A DNA stretch of 64,000 nucleotides, taken from positions 124,001-188,000 of the forward strand of contig NZ_BMYO01000008.1 in the NCBI RefSeq assembly GCF_014652315.1, read 5' to 3'. This DNA comes from Jeongeupia chitinilytica. Its GTDB lineage: Bacteria; Pseudomonadota; Gammaproteobacteria; Burkholderiales; Chitinibacteraceae. The notes below the pieces were generated by a model. That model had not been told where the DNA came from, made no database searches, and saw nothing but the letters and a program-made list of their open reading frames with translations. Below are positions 26,663 through 35,027 of the stretch, in pieces; positions within the stretch are counted from its first letter, which is position 1; the number at the start of each line of letters is the position of its first letter. The translations under genes and the position numbers were made by a program.

Positions 26663-27496
26663 ATGAGCTCACTCCGTTTTACCAAGATGCAGGGCCTCGG
26701 CAACGATTTCGTCGTCGTCGACGGCGTGCGCCAGCAGGTCTCGCTGGATGCAACGACGCTGCGCCGGCTGGGCGACCGCCATTTCGGCGTCGGTTTCGAC
26801 CAACTGCTGCTGGTCGAGGCATCGGACACGCCGGGCATCGACTTCCGTTACCGGATCTTCAATGCCGACGGCAGCGAAGTCGAACAGTGCGGCAACGGTG
26901 CCCGCTGTTTTGCACGCTTCGTCGTCGACCAGGGCCTGACCGACAAGACCGAGATTGCGGTCGAAACGGCGCGCGGCGTCATCTATCCGCGGCTCGAGGC
27001 CGGTGGTGACGTTACCGTCGACATGGGGGCGCCGCGGTTCGTCCCGGCCGACGTTCCCTTCGTCGCCGACGCCGATGCGGTGATGCACGAACTCGACGTC
27101 GGCGGCGAGACCGTCGCGATCACCGTGGTGTCGATGGGCAATCCGCACGCGGTGCAGGTCGTGTCCGACGTCAACGGCGGCGCGGTCGAGCGCCTTGGCG
27201 CCGCCATCGAAAACCATCCGCGCTTTCCGGCGCGCGTCAACGCCGGTTTCATGCAGGTGCTGGCGCGCGACGAGATTGCGTTGCGCGTGCACGAGCGTGG
27301 CGCGGGCGAAACGCTGGCTTGCGGCACCGGCGCGTGTGCGGCGGTGGTTGCCGGTATCCGCCGCGGCCTGCTTGATGCAACGGTGCGCGTGCATACCCGC
27401 GGCGGGGACCTGAGTATCCGCTGGGCTGGCGACGGTCAGCCGGTGCTGATGACCGGCCCGGCCGTGACCGTGTTCGACGGCGTGATCGCGCTCTAG
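26663..27496 (+). CDS. dapF: Diaminopimelate epimerase
   Basis: A 277-residue enzyme that converts LL- to meso-diaminopimelate for lysine and peptidoglycan. The two catalytic cysteines are visible in EQCGNGARCFARF (near residue 75) and LACGTGACAAVVAG (near residue 220). The N terminus FTKMQGLGNDFVVVD is diagnostic. It begins the conserved dapF-DUF484-xerC run found in many proteobacteria. Confidence 0.97.
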   Translation: MSSLRFTKMQGLGNDFVVVDGVRQQVSLDATTLRRLGDRHFGVGFDQLLLVEASDTPGIDFRYRIFNADGSEVEQCGNGARCFARFVVDQGLTDKTEIAVETARGVIYPRLEAGGDVTVDMGAPRFVPADVPFVADADAVMHELDVGGETVAITVVSMGNPHAVQVVSDVNGGAVERLGAAIENHPRFPARVNAGFMQVLARDEIALRVHERGAGETLACGTGACAAVVAGIRRGLLDATVRVHTRGGDLSIRWAGDGQPVLMTGPAVTVFDGVIAL

Positions 27497-27596
27497 GCGT
27501 TGCGAGCCGTCACGCTCGGCAAGCTCCCCGGGGCTGGCGACCGTACGGCACTTCACATCACACACAAGTAGCAGCGATTCGAATCGAGGAGCAACG

Positions 27597-28292
27597 ATGC
27601 AACCGCACGAAATCGTCGCCTGGCTGCAGGCCAACCCGGCGTTCTTTGATGATTTTGCCGACGAGATCGCGCAGATCTACGTGCCGCACCACCACCACGG
27701 CCAGGCCGTATCGCTGGCCGAGCGCCAGTTGGGGACGTTGCGCGAACGCACCCGCAAGCTCGAGTCGCGCATGGGGGCGCTGCTGCAGTTCGGTGAGGAG
27801 AACGACGTCACCAGCGAACGGCTGCACCGGCTGACGCTGGCCCTGCTGCGCGCCGACAGCATCGGCGGCGCGCTGGACGCGCTGCGTGCCGCGCTGGCCG
27901 GCGAATTCGGCCTGCACGACGTCGCGTTGCGGCTCTGGGGGCTGGCGCCGCTCGAGACCGACGCCCGGCTGCCCGAGCTGGCGCCGGCCGGCGATGCGAC
28001 GCAGCGGCTGGCCGAACAGCTGGTGTCGCCGTATTGCGGCCCGCACCTCGGCGACGAATTGCGGGCGTGGTTCGGCGAGCGCGGTACCGCGTTGGCGTCG
28101 TTCGGACTGTTCGCGCTGCGCATTGACGGTGCGCCCGTCGGCGTGATGGTGCTGGCGAGCGAGGATGCCGAACGGTTCTATCCGGACATGGGGACGCTGT
28201 ATCTGAACCGGCTGGCCGAACTCGTCGCCGCAACACTGTCGCGGCTGGCGCCGGTGCTGGACGATGCCGTCGCACTTCCCGAAAACGCCTGA
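27597..28292 (+). CDS. DUF484 family protein
   Basis: A 231-residue cytoplasmic protein with the DUF484 start (EIVAWLQANPAFFDDFADEI), a coiled helix (ERQLGTLRERTRKLESRMGAL), and a GAF-like C-terminal domain. The same gene lies between dapF and xerC in E. coli (yigA) and Pseudomonas. Its function is not established. The 100-nt gap before it shows only a GAGGAG ribosome site. It overlaps xerC by 29 nt, suggesting coupled expression. Confidence 0.9.
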   Translation: MQPHEIVAWLQANPAFFDDFADEIAQIYVPHHHHGQAVSLAERQLGTLRERTRKLESRMGALLQFGEENDVTSERLHRLTLALLRADSIGGALDALRAALAGEFGLHDVALRLWGLAPLETDARLPELAPAGDATQRLAEQLVSPYCGPHLGDELRAWFGERGTALASFGLFALRIDGAPVGVMVLASEDAERFYPDMGTLYLNRLAELVAATLSRLAPVLDDAVALPENA

Positions 28293-29199
28293 GCCGTCGC
28301 GTCACCTCGGCGACTTCGACCATTTCGATACGGTGCTGGCCGCCGAAGCGGCCAGCGCGCTGACACGTTCGGCCTATCGCCGCGACCTGCTGGCACTGGC
28401 CGAACTCGCCGGCGACACCGATCTGGCAACGCTGCCGGTCAGGACCGCGCGCGGATTCGTCCGCATTCTGGTCGGCCGGCAGCTGTCCGGCCGCAGCGTC
28501 GCGCGCATGCTGTCGGCCTGGCGCAGCTTTTACCGGATCATGATGCGCGACCGCGGCTGGAGCGCGAACCCGTTTGCGACGGTGCGGGCCCCCAGAACCC
28601 CCAAGCCGCTGCCGGCGGCGTTCGATGCCGAGGCGGTCAACCGGCTGATCGACAACGTCGGTGATGACGAAGGAATCGACTGCCGCGACCGGGCCATCCT
28701 CGAATTGCTGTATTCGTCCGGGCTGCGGGTCGCCGAACTGGCTGCCCTGCCGCTGGCGCAGGTCGATCTGGTCGCCGGGCTGGCACGGGTGCTCGGCAAG
28801 GGCGGCAGGACCCGCGAAGTTCCGGTCGGCGCCACCGCGATCGAGGCCATCCGGCGCTGGCTGCTGATGCGGCCGCAGTACGCGGCGCAAGGTGTCGATA
28901 CGCTGTTCGTCAGTATCCGCGGTACGCCGATGACCACCCGCGCGGTCGAGTACCGGTTGCGGCACTGGCAGCTCAAGCTCGGCCTGACCGAAAGGCTCTA
29001 CCCGCACAAGCTGCGCCACAGCGTTGCCAGCCATCTGCTGCAACGCAGCCACGACCTGCGTGCGGTGCAGGAATTCCTGGGCCATGCCAACCTGAGCACG
29101 ACGCAGATCTACACCCACCTCGATTTCGCGCACCTGAAGGAAGGCTACGACAAGGCGCACCCGCGTGCGAAGCGGAGCGACGACGAACGCCAGGACTGA
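28264..29199 (+). CDS. xerC: Tyrosine recombinase XerC
   Basis: A 311-residue site-specific recombinase that, with XerD, resolves chromosome dimers at dif. An N-terminal SAM-like core-binding domain covers residues 1-115. The catalytic residues are visible as SSGLRVAEL (Arg), GKGGRTREVP (Lys), HKLRHSVASH (His and Arg), LGHANLSTTQIYTH (His and the nucleophilic Tyr). The context after dapF and DUF484 marks it as the housekeeping XerC and not an integrase of a mobile element. Confidence 0.95.
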   Translation: MPSHFPKTPEPSRHLGDFDHFDTVLAAEAASALTRSAYRRDLLALAELAGDTDLATLPVRTARGFVRILVGRQLSGRSVARMLSAWRSFYRIMMRDRGWSANPFATVRAPRTPKPLPAAFDAEAVNRLIDNVGDDEGIDCRDRAILELLYSSGLRVAELAALPLAQVDLVAGLARVLGKGGRTREVPVGATAIEAIRRWLLMRPQYAAQGVDTLFVSIRGTPMTTRAVEYRLRHWQLKLGLTERLYPHKLRHSVASHLLQRSHDLRAVQEFLGHANLSTTQIYTHLDFAHLKEGYDKAHPRAKRSDDERQD

Positions 29200-29253
29200 G
29201 CGCCTGACTGGCCCCGTCCCGTTGCGGGCCGCCGCGAACGTCGCCGGAGGAGG

Positions 29254-30759
29254 TCAGCCGGGCTGATACTCGAACAGATCGTAGCCCATCTGCTGCTCGA
29301 CCAGCTTGGTTGCCCGCAGCCGCAGCACGCCGGCCCCGGTATCGACGGCAAGCTCGCGAAGCGGGGCGTAGGTGCCCTTGGAGGCGGCGAGCTGGGCCGC
29401 CTGTTTGAGGACGGCGATTTCCGGAATCAGCAGTGCCGGCTGCGCCGGCGCCGCGTCGCGCGGGCCGGCGGTGCGGACCATCGCGGGGGTCGGCTGGGCA
29501 CTCATGACCTGCAGGCCCATGTCGATACCGCCGTCGTCGCGCTGCTGCAGCCAGCGTACCGACGCGATCATCCACGGTTCGTCCGCCGAGGCGCGCAGGG
29601 CGACGATTTCCCCGGCCCGGGCGAGTTCGGGCTGCATGGCGTCGCTGCGGACGGCATAGCCTCCCGGGCTTTCGTTGACGATGCGCCACTGGCTGAATGT
29701 GGGCGATGCGGCGGCCGTGCCGATCTGCCCGGCACTGGTGGTGTGGACGGTCGCGGCGAGGCCGAGGCAGAGTTCGATGCGCGTATCGGCAAGGATGCGC
29801 TGGAACAGCCGCGTCGGCGCGATGCTCCACTGCCGGTTGACGCGGCGGAGGATCTCCATCCACATCAGCACCTTGGCGCGATCGTGCGCCTGCGGCGCCT
29901 TGGCTTCGAGTGCGTGCAGGGCGCGGAACAGCTTCTTGCCGAGTTCGATCGTGTCGACCAGCAGGGCGGCGCCGTCGATGCCGTCGGTATTGCGGGCGCC
30001 GACATACCGTGGCGGCTGGTCCTGATCGAGCCGCACCAGGAAGAAGCCGGCTGCGGCGCCGAGCCGGGATGGCGACTGGAAGCGGATCAGCGGCGCGTAG
30101 TTTTCGACCAGTTCGAGCACCTTGTCGAGTTCGTCCTGGGCGTAGCGCAGCGGATCGGCCAGCGCCAGCAGCAGCATGCGCTTGTACAGCAGGCTGCTGG
30201 TGTGCGGCTGCTCGTCCTTGCCTTCCTCGAGCAGCTTGTGTTCGCCGGCGTAGCGGAACAGCTGGTGCGACTCGCGCCAGAAACCGGTCGGCGTGCTCAT
30301 GTAGATGCGGCTGGCTAGGCGCAACTGCTGGTAATGCGCATGCATCGTCTGCTGAATCGCCTGTGCGGCGAGGCGCTGGCCGCCGAACAGGCTGCGTTTT
30401 TCCAGCTTGTCGATCAGCGTGCGCTTGTATCCGGTGGCCAGCTCCTGCCACAAGGCGCGCATCAGTTGTGCGGCCTGGCGGGCGCGTTCGCCCAGCGGCA
30501 GACCCGGTACGCGGTACAGGGTTTCGAGTCCGCCGGCGAGCAGGCCGATTGCCGTGCCGTACTGTTCGAGCAGCGCATAGCGCTCGTCCGGCGCAATGCG
30601 GACGCGATTGCTGCTGGCCAGCGAGTCGAGCACCTGCCGGCCGGCGTCGAGCACCTGCGACATCGGCAGCTGGATCAGCCACTCGCGCAGTTTTGCGGGC
30701 TGGCGTTCGACGATGGCGTCGAGACGGGGGTCGAAATCGGGAAGGGCGAGCGTCAGCAT
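29254..30759 (-). CDS. PilZ-like domain protein downstream of bioA
   Basis: A 501-residue cytoplasmic protein. The first 330 residues are helical and unfamiliar. The later part resembles a PilZ domain that binds cyclic-di-GMP: TRLFQR gives an RxxxR pair, and WRIVNESPGGYAVR gives the (D/N)xSxxG signature, but about 60 residues separate them, more than usual. The start ATG 30759 lies 2 nt after the bioA stop, so it is the second gene of that operon. Similar proteins are common in Neisseriales and Burkholderiales without a defined role. Binding of cyclic-di-GMP is inferred. Confidence 0.72.
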   Translation of the reverse strand: MLTLALPDFDPRLDAIVERQPAKLREWLIQLPMSQVLDAGRQVLDSLASSNRVRIAPDERYALLEQYGTAIGLLAGGLETLYRVPGLPLGERARQAAQLMRALWQELATGYKRTLIDKLEKRSLFGGQRLAAQAIQQTMHAHYQQLRLASRIYMSTPTGFWRESHQLFRYAGEHKLLEEGKDEQPHTSSLLYKRMLLLALADPLRYAQDELDKVLELVENYAPLIRFQSPSRLGAAAGFFLVRLDQDQPPRYVGARNTDGIDGAALLVDTIELGKKLFRALHALEAKAPQAHDRAKVLMWMEILRRVNRQWSIAPTRLFQRILADTRIELCLGLAATVHTTSAGQIGTAAASPTFSQWRIVNESPGGYAVRSDAMQPELARAGEIVALRASADEPWMIASVRWLQQRDDGGIDMGLQVMSAQPTPAMVRTAGPRDAAPAQPALLIPEIAVLKQAAQLAASKGTYAPLRELAVDTGAGVLRLRATKLVEQQMGYDLFEYQPG

Positions 30760-30761
30760 CG

Positions 30762-32105
30762 TCAGGCCAGCGGCAGATCCTGGGTTTGGCCGTCGCTCGC
30801 AAGGGCGGCGTCGAGCGCGGCAAGCGCGCCATCGGCCAGCAGCCGGATTTCGTCGTCGAGCATCGTGTAGGGCGGCATGAAGTAAACGGTGTTGCCGATC
30901 GGCCGGACCAGCAGGCTCTGGTCGAGTGCGGCGGCAAAGTAGCGCTGGGCGAAGCCGGCGCCGGCGTCCGTGACGTCGAACGCCCAGATCATGCCGGTCC
31001 GGCGGAAGTGGGTGACGTGGGCGTGGTTGCGCAAGGGCCCGAACAGGGCGTCCCAGCGCTCGGCCCTGGCACGGTTGGCTTCGATCACGTTGTCGGATTC
31101 GAAAATGTCCAGCACCGCGTTGGCGGCGGCGCAGGCGAGCGGATTGCCGGTGTACGAGTGCGAGTGCAGGAAGCCGCGCGATACGTCGTCGTGATAGAAG
31201 GCTTCGAACACCTTGTCGCTGCACAGTACGCAGGCCAGCGGCAGGAAGCCGCCGGTGATGCCTTTCGACAGACAGAGCAGGTCCGGCTGCACGCCGGCTC
31301 CGCGGCTGGCGAACATCTCGCCGCTGCGGCCAAAGCCGACGGCGATTTCGTCGGCGATCAGCAGCACCTGATGGCGATCGCAGGCCGCGCGTGCCAGTTG
31401 CAGATAGCGCGGCGAATACATCGCCATGCCGGCGGCGCCCTGGACCAGCGGCTCGACGATCAGCGCGGCGATCTCGCCGTGATGGCGCGCCAGCAGGTGC
31501 TCGAGCCGGCTGGCGGCGCGGTCGGTCACGTCGTCGGCGGTTTCGCCCGGCAGGGCACGGCGCGGGTCGGGACTCGGTGCAACGAAATGCTGGCCGATCA
31601 GCGGCGCATAGGCGTCGCGGAACACCGGGACATCGGTGACGGCGAGTGCGCCGGCGGTTTCGCCGTGATAGCTGCCCTCGAGGTAGACGAAGCGGTGTTT
31701 GGCCGGGTGACCGACGTTGCGCCAGTAGTGGGCGGCCATTTTCAGTGCGATCTCGACTGCCGAGGCACCGTCGGAGCCGTAGAAGGCGTGACCGAGGCCG
31801 GACAGCGCGCCGAGCCGTTCGGACAGCCGCACCACCGGTTCGTGGGTGAAGCCGGCCAGCATCACGTGCTCGAGTTCGTCGAGCTGGGCCTTGATCGCGG
31901 CCTTGATGCGCGGCTCGCCATGACCGAACAGGTTCACCCACCAGCTCGACACCGCGTCCAGATAACGCCGGCCGTCGGCGTCGACCAGCCAGACGCCGTC
32001 GCCGCGGGCGATCGGAATCAGCGGGAGCGCTTCGTGGCGCTTCATCTGGGTGCAGGGATGCCAGACGGCGGCAAGGCTGCGGGCAAGCAGGTCGGAATTG
32101 GCCAT
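30762..32105 (-). CDS. bioA: Adenosylmethionine-8-amino-7-oxononanoate aminotransferase
   Basis: A 447-residue PLP enzyme of biotin synthesis that converts KAPA to DAPA with S-adenosylmethionine as amino donor. WHPCTQMKRHE at the N terminus and SSWWVNLFGHGEP are BioA-specific. YGSDGASAVEIALKMA and LIADEIAVGFGRSG follow, and LSKGITGGFLPLA carries the PLP lysine. No other bio gene is in the window. It is followed at 2 nt by the PilZ-like gene. Its upstream region is shared with the divergent bufferin operon. Confidence 0.95.
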   Translation of the reverse strand: MANSDLLARSLAAVWHPCTQMKRHEALPLIPIARGDGVWLVDADGRRYLDAVSSWWVNLFGHGEPRIKAAIKAQLDELEHVMLAGFTHEPVVRLSERLGALSGLGHAFYGSDGASAVEIALKMAAHYWRNVGHPAKHRFVYLEGSYHGETAGALAVTDVPVFRDAYAPLIGQHFVAPSPDPRRALPGETADDVTDRAASRLEHLLARHHGEIAALIVEPLVQGAAGMAMYSPRYLQLARAACDRHQVLLIADEIAVGFGRSGEMFASRGAGVQPDLLCLSKGITGGFLPLACVLCSDKVFEAFYHDDVSRGFLHSHSYTGNPLACAAANAVLDIFESDNVIEANRARAERWDALFGPLRNHAHVTHFRRTGMIWAFDVTDAGAGFAQRYFAAALDQSLLVRPIGNTVYFMPPYTMLDDEIRLLADGALAALDAALASDGQTQDLPLA

Positions 32106-32249
32106 GGGAAAACTTGCAGGTTCGGCCTCCCATTGTAGCTGCAAGCCGGCACCGAAAGGGGCGCCGTCCTTGCCGCTGTAGCCTTCTTGCGTCGTCATGG
32201 CAAAGCCGCTTGCCGGGGTCGTTTCCTTACAGGTGCCGACCGTATTTGC

Positions 32250-32263
32250 CGTTCGGTCGAACG
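32250..32263. promoter_or_regulatory. Dyad in the bioA / bufferin intergenic region
   Basis: CGTTCG-GT-CGAACG is a perfect 6-2-6 inverted repeat in the 264-nt gap (32106-32369) between divergent bioA and the bufferin operon. It could be an operator for either side. No regulator is assigned. Confidence 0.3.
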
Positions 32264-32288
32264 ACTGCAGGTTTTTTTCCATCGCCGC

Positions 32289-32316
32289 TGTCATATCCGC
32301 ATTTGCTGTCCGACTC
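32289..32316 (+). promoter_or_regulatory. Candidate ECF-type promoter of the bufferin operon
   Basis: TGTCATATC (32289-32297) and CGACTC (32311-32316) have the spacing of -35 and -10 boxes read by ECF sigma factors. They lie about 55 nt before the DUF2282 start. The operon encodes its own ECF factor (35028-35666), so autoregulation is plausible. The assignment is by eye. Confidence 0.3.
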
Positions 32317-32369
32317 TGATGGGGAGAGACGCAATTGCGGCTCCCTTCAACCACCCGGAGATACGCATC

Positions 32370-32615
32370 ATGGAAAAGAAACAACTGCTGGTTGCATCGG
32401 CCCTTGCCGCCGTGCTCGGTGCCACGCTGTCGGCCCCGACCGTCGCAGCCGACAAGGAGAAGTGCTACGGCGTCGCCAAGGCCGGCCAGAACGATTGCAA
32501 GGGTAACGGCCACTCGTGTGCCGGCCAGGCGAGCAAGGATATGGATCCGGGCGACTGGAAGTTCGTGCCGTCGGGCTCGTGCACCAAGATGGGCGGCACG
32601 ACGAAGGCCATGTGA
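32370..32615 (+). CDS. bufA1: Bufferin precursor peptide (DUF2282 family)
   Basis: An 81-residue secreted peptide. The signal peptide (KKQLLVASALAAVLGATLSA) is cut near residue 27. The mature part has four cysteines in the DUF2282 pattern: EKCYGVAKAGQNDC, HSCAGQ and SGSC. In characterised bufferins, cysteines of this core are converted by the partner MNIO enzyme into thiooxazoles that bind copper in the periplasm. GGAG at 32357-32360 is the ribosome site. It heads a complete DUF2282-DUF692-DUF2063-DoxX operon. The metal bound in this organism is not shown by the sequence. Confidence 0.92.
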   Translation: MEKKQLLVASALAAVLGATLSAPTVAADKEKCYGVAKAGQNDCKGNGHSCAGQASKDMDPGDWKFVPSGSCTKMGGTTKAM

Positions 32616-32656
32616 GCCTGCAGCGGGCCGGGTCCGCACGACCGGTCTGCTGGACG

Positions 32657-33511
32657 ATGCCCATGACGATCATGAACGGACTGCATGTTCACCCGCTGCG
32701 CGCCGGTCTCGGCCTGCGCTCGCCGCACGTCCAGGACGTGCTGGCGCAACGGCCCGACGTCGGCTGGTGGGAGGTGCACAGCGAAAACTATTTCGGTGGT
32801 GGCCGGCCGGTCGCCCAGCTCGAAGCGGTGCGCGCCGATTACCCGGTCAGCCTGCATGGTGTCGGCCTCGGCCTCGGCAGTGCCGCACCGCTGGACCCCA
32901 ACCATTTGGCCCGGCTGAAGATGCTGGCCGGACGGATCGAACCGGCAATGGTGTCGGAGCACCTGTGCTGGAACCGCGTACCCGGACGGTTTTTCAACGA
33001 TCTGCTGCCGGTGCCGCGCCTCGACGGTGCGCTCGAACTGCTCGCGGCACGGGTCGATGAAGTCCAGACGGTACTGGGGAGGCAACTGCTGATCGAAAAC
33101 GTGTCGAGCTATGTCGCGTTCGACGGCGAGACGGCGAGCGAAGCCGAGCTGCTGGCGGCGCTGGTGGCGCGAACCGGTTGCGGCGTGCTGCTCGACGTCA
33201 ACAACCTGCACGTGAACACCCTCAATCTCGGCATCGACCCGCTGGCCGAAATCGAGCGCCTGCCGCAGGGCTGCGTCGGCGAAATCCATATCGCCGGATT
33301 CGAAGTCTGCGACGGCACGGCGATCGATACCCATGGCGCGCCGGTGTGCGACGCGGTGTGGGCGTTGCTCGATGCGGCGCTGGCGCGCTTCGGCCCGCAG
33401 CCCGTGCTGCTCGAGCGCGATACCCGTCTGCCACCGCTGACCGGCCTGCTGGACGAATACCGGCAACTCGCTGCCCGTGTCGACGCCGCGTGCGAGGCGC
33501 AAGCATGCTGA
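32657..33511 (+). CDS. bufB: Multinuclear iron oxidative enzyme BufB (DUF692)
   Basis: A TIM-barrel enzyme of about 284 residues that, in the known family, installs thiooxazole groups on cysteines of the precursor peptide using two or three iron atoms. Candidate ligands are in SLHGVGLGLGS, VSEHLCWNR, LIENVSSY, LLDVNNLHVN, GEIHIAGF and DTHGAPV, all at family positions. The start is uncertain. ATG 32657, 32663 and 32672 are all in frame and none has a strong ribosome site. GLGLRSPH near residue 20 is the conserved beginning. It overlaps the DUF2063 gene by 7 nt. Confidence 0.93.
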   Translation: MPMTIMNGLHVHPLRAGLGLRSPHVQDVLAQRPDVGWWEVHSENYFGGGRPVAQLEAVRADYPVSLHGVGLGLGSAAPLDPNHLARLKMLAGRIEPAMVSEHLCWNRVPGRFFNDLLPVPRLDGALELLAARVDEVQTVLGRQLLIENVSSYVAFDGETASEAELLAALVARTGCGVLLDVNNLHVNTLNLGIDPLAEIERLPQGCVGEIHIAGFEVCDGTAIDTHGAPVCDAVWALLDAALARFGPQPVLLERDTRLPPLTGLLDEYRQLAARVDAACEAQAC

Positions 33512-34230
33512 ACTATGCCGACACGCTGGCCGGGTTTGCCCATACGCTGGAAAACGAGGCCGCCGACGCAGGCTGCGTGAGCGCGGCGACGCGGCGCAAT
33601 CTGGCGATTTACCGCAACAATGTCCGGCTCAACCGCATCGACGCGCTCGAGTCTGCCTTCCCGACCGTGCTGGCGCTGGTCGGCCGCGACTGGTTCCGCG
33701 CGATGGCGCGTGCCTATGTCGGAGCGGAGCCGGCGGCCTCGGCGAACCTGCACGATGACGGCTGGGCGCTGGGCGCCTTTCTTGACGGTTTCGGCCCGGC
33801 GCAGACGCTGCCGTATCTGGCCGACGTAGCCCGGTTCGACTGGGCGCGCCACCGTGCGTGGTTCGCGGAGGATGCCGCGGCGCTGGACCCGGTCGCGCTG
33901 GCCGGAATCGACCCCGAACGGTTTGCACGCCAGCGCCTGCATCTGCATCCGTCGCTGGCGCTGGTCGTGTCCGGATGGCCGCTTGCCGACATCGCCGCGA
34001 TGCACGACGGCGGGCCGCCGGCGCAGCCGGATGCGGGCGGACAGTCGGTCCTGGTCTGGCGCGAAGGCTGGTGCGCGCTGACGGCCGACGAGGCCGGCTG
34101 GCTGGGACGACTGCTGGCTGGCGACGAACTCGGCGACGCGCTCGCCAGCGCCGCCGATGACCCCAACCCGCTGCTGGCCCGCCTGTTTTCCACCGGTCTG
34201 GTCTGCGCACTCGAGGAGGGCGGGACATGA
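33505..34230 (+). CDS. bufC: BufC-type partner protein (DUF2063)
   Basis: A 241-residue protein with the DUF2063 N-terminal domain: RNLAIYRNNVRLNRIDALESAFPTV cannot be mistaken (motif at residues 32-56), then FRAMARAYV and YLADVARFDWARH. In bufferin systems it forms a complex with the DUF692 enzyme and is thought to present the peptide. It overlaps bufB by 7 nt and the DoxX gene by 4 nt, which supports production at matched levels. Confidence 0.92.
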   Translation: MLNYADTLAGFAHTLENEAADAGCVSAATRRNLAIYRNNVRLNRIDALESAFPTVLALVGRDWFRAMARAYVGAEPAASANLHDDGWALGAFLDGFGPAQTLPYLADVARFDWARHRAWFAEDAAALDPVALAGIDPERFARQRLHLHPSLALVVSGWPLADIAAMHDGGPPAQPDAGGQSVLVWREGWCALTADEAGWLGRLLAGDELGDALASAADDPNPLLARLFSTGLVCALEEGGT

Positions 34231-34694
34231 GCCTTTTCCATACGCTCGGACGTTGTTACTGCCGTGGCGAGGCATGGGTGGCCACGCTGGCGCCGTTGTT
34301 CGCGCTGGCCGCCCGGCTGTTCGTTGCCAAGGCATTCTTCCTGTCCGGCCTGACCAAGATCCGCGACTGGGATACGACGCTGCTGCTGTTCACCCAGGAA
34401 TACCACGTGCCGATCCTGTCGCCAGCGATCGCTGCGCCGCTGGCCACGGCCGGGGAGCTGGTGCTGCCCGTGCTGCTGGTGCTGGGGCTGTTCGGCCGTT
34501 TTGCCGCGGCCGGGCTGTTCGTGCTCAACGCGGTGGCGGTGATCTCGTACCCCGGTCTGGAAGCGGTCGAAATCAAGGACCACGTACTGTGGGGCGTGCT
34601 GCTTGCCTATCTGCTGATCCACGGTTGTGGCAACTGGTCGCTTGACCGGTTCTGGCAGCGCCAGTGCCGGGCACGGCCGCAAACCAAGGAGTGA
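34227..34694 (+). CDS. bufD: DoxX-like membrane protein BufD
   Basis: A 155-residue inner-membrane protein with four predicted helices. It has the DoxX features FVAKAFFLSGLTKIRDWDTT, LLLFTQEYHVPILSP, ELVLPVLLVLGLFGRFAA and a final helix near residue 120. DoxX proteins are the fourth member of many bufferin operons, where the role is unknown but probably redox or membrane-associated. Translation is coupled to bufC by an ATGA overlap. Confidence 0.9.
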   Translation: MSLFHTLGRCYCRGEAWVATLAPLFALAARLFVAKAFFLSGLTKIRDWDTTLLLFTQEYHVPILSPAIAAPLATAGELVLPVLLVLGLFGRFAAAGLFVLNAVAVISYPGLEAVEIKDHVLWGVLLAYLLIHGCGNWSLDRFWQRQCRARPQTKE

Positions 34695-34699
34695 ATAAG

Positions 34700-35005
34700 A
34701 TGAAAATGCTGCTGACAGTCGAATTTCCGCCCGAGCCGTTCAACGCGTTGGTCCGCAGTGGCGAGGTGGCCGAGCTGATCGGGCGCATCCTTGCGGCCAT
34801 GCAGCCGGAGGCGACGTATTTCACCGAGCAGGATGGCCAGCGCTGCGGGATCTTCGTCGTCGACGTCGCCACCGCGTCGGACGTGCCGCGGCTGGCCGAG
34901 CCTTTCTTCCTCAAGTTCGCGGCGACCTGCAAGTTCCGCATCGTGATGAGTCCGGCCGAGCTGCAACAGGCCGGGCTGGACCAGCTGGGCAAGACATGGG
35001 GCTGA
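34700..35005 (+). CDS. Small conserved-type protein of the bufferin operon
   Basis: A 101-residue soluble protein with no signal peptide. Its mixed strand/helix pattern (KMLLTVEFPPEPFNAL, CGIFVVDVATASDVPRLAEP, FRIVMSPAELQQAGLDQLGK) suggests a ferredoxin-like or dimeric alpha-beta barrel fold. I do not recognise a named family. AAGGAG at 34685-34690 is the ribosome site. It lies 5 nt after bufD and 22 nt before the sigma gene, so it is probably co-transcribed. It is not a core bufferin gene, which makes it a possible accessory. Confidence 0.78.
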   Translation: MKMLLTVEFPPEPFNALVRSGEVAELIGRILAAMQPEATYFTEQDGQRCGIFVVDVATASDVPRLAEPFFLKFAATCKFRIVMSPAELQQAGLDQLGKTWG

Positions 35006-35027
35006 GGCCGGTGCGGGCCGGCGTGCG

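Noticed and set aside
28264..29199. Phage or island integrase
   Set aside because: Sequence and the dapF-DUF484 context identify housekeeping XerC. No attachment repeats or phage genes are near.
29254..32133. A 959-codon reading through the PilZ-like gene upstream across bioA
   Set aside because: The upstream half is the wrong frame of bioA. The real start is ATG 30759, 2 nt after the bioA stop.
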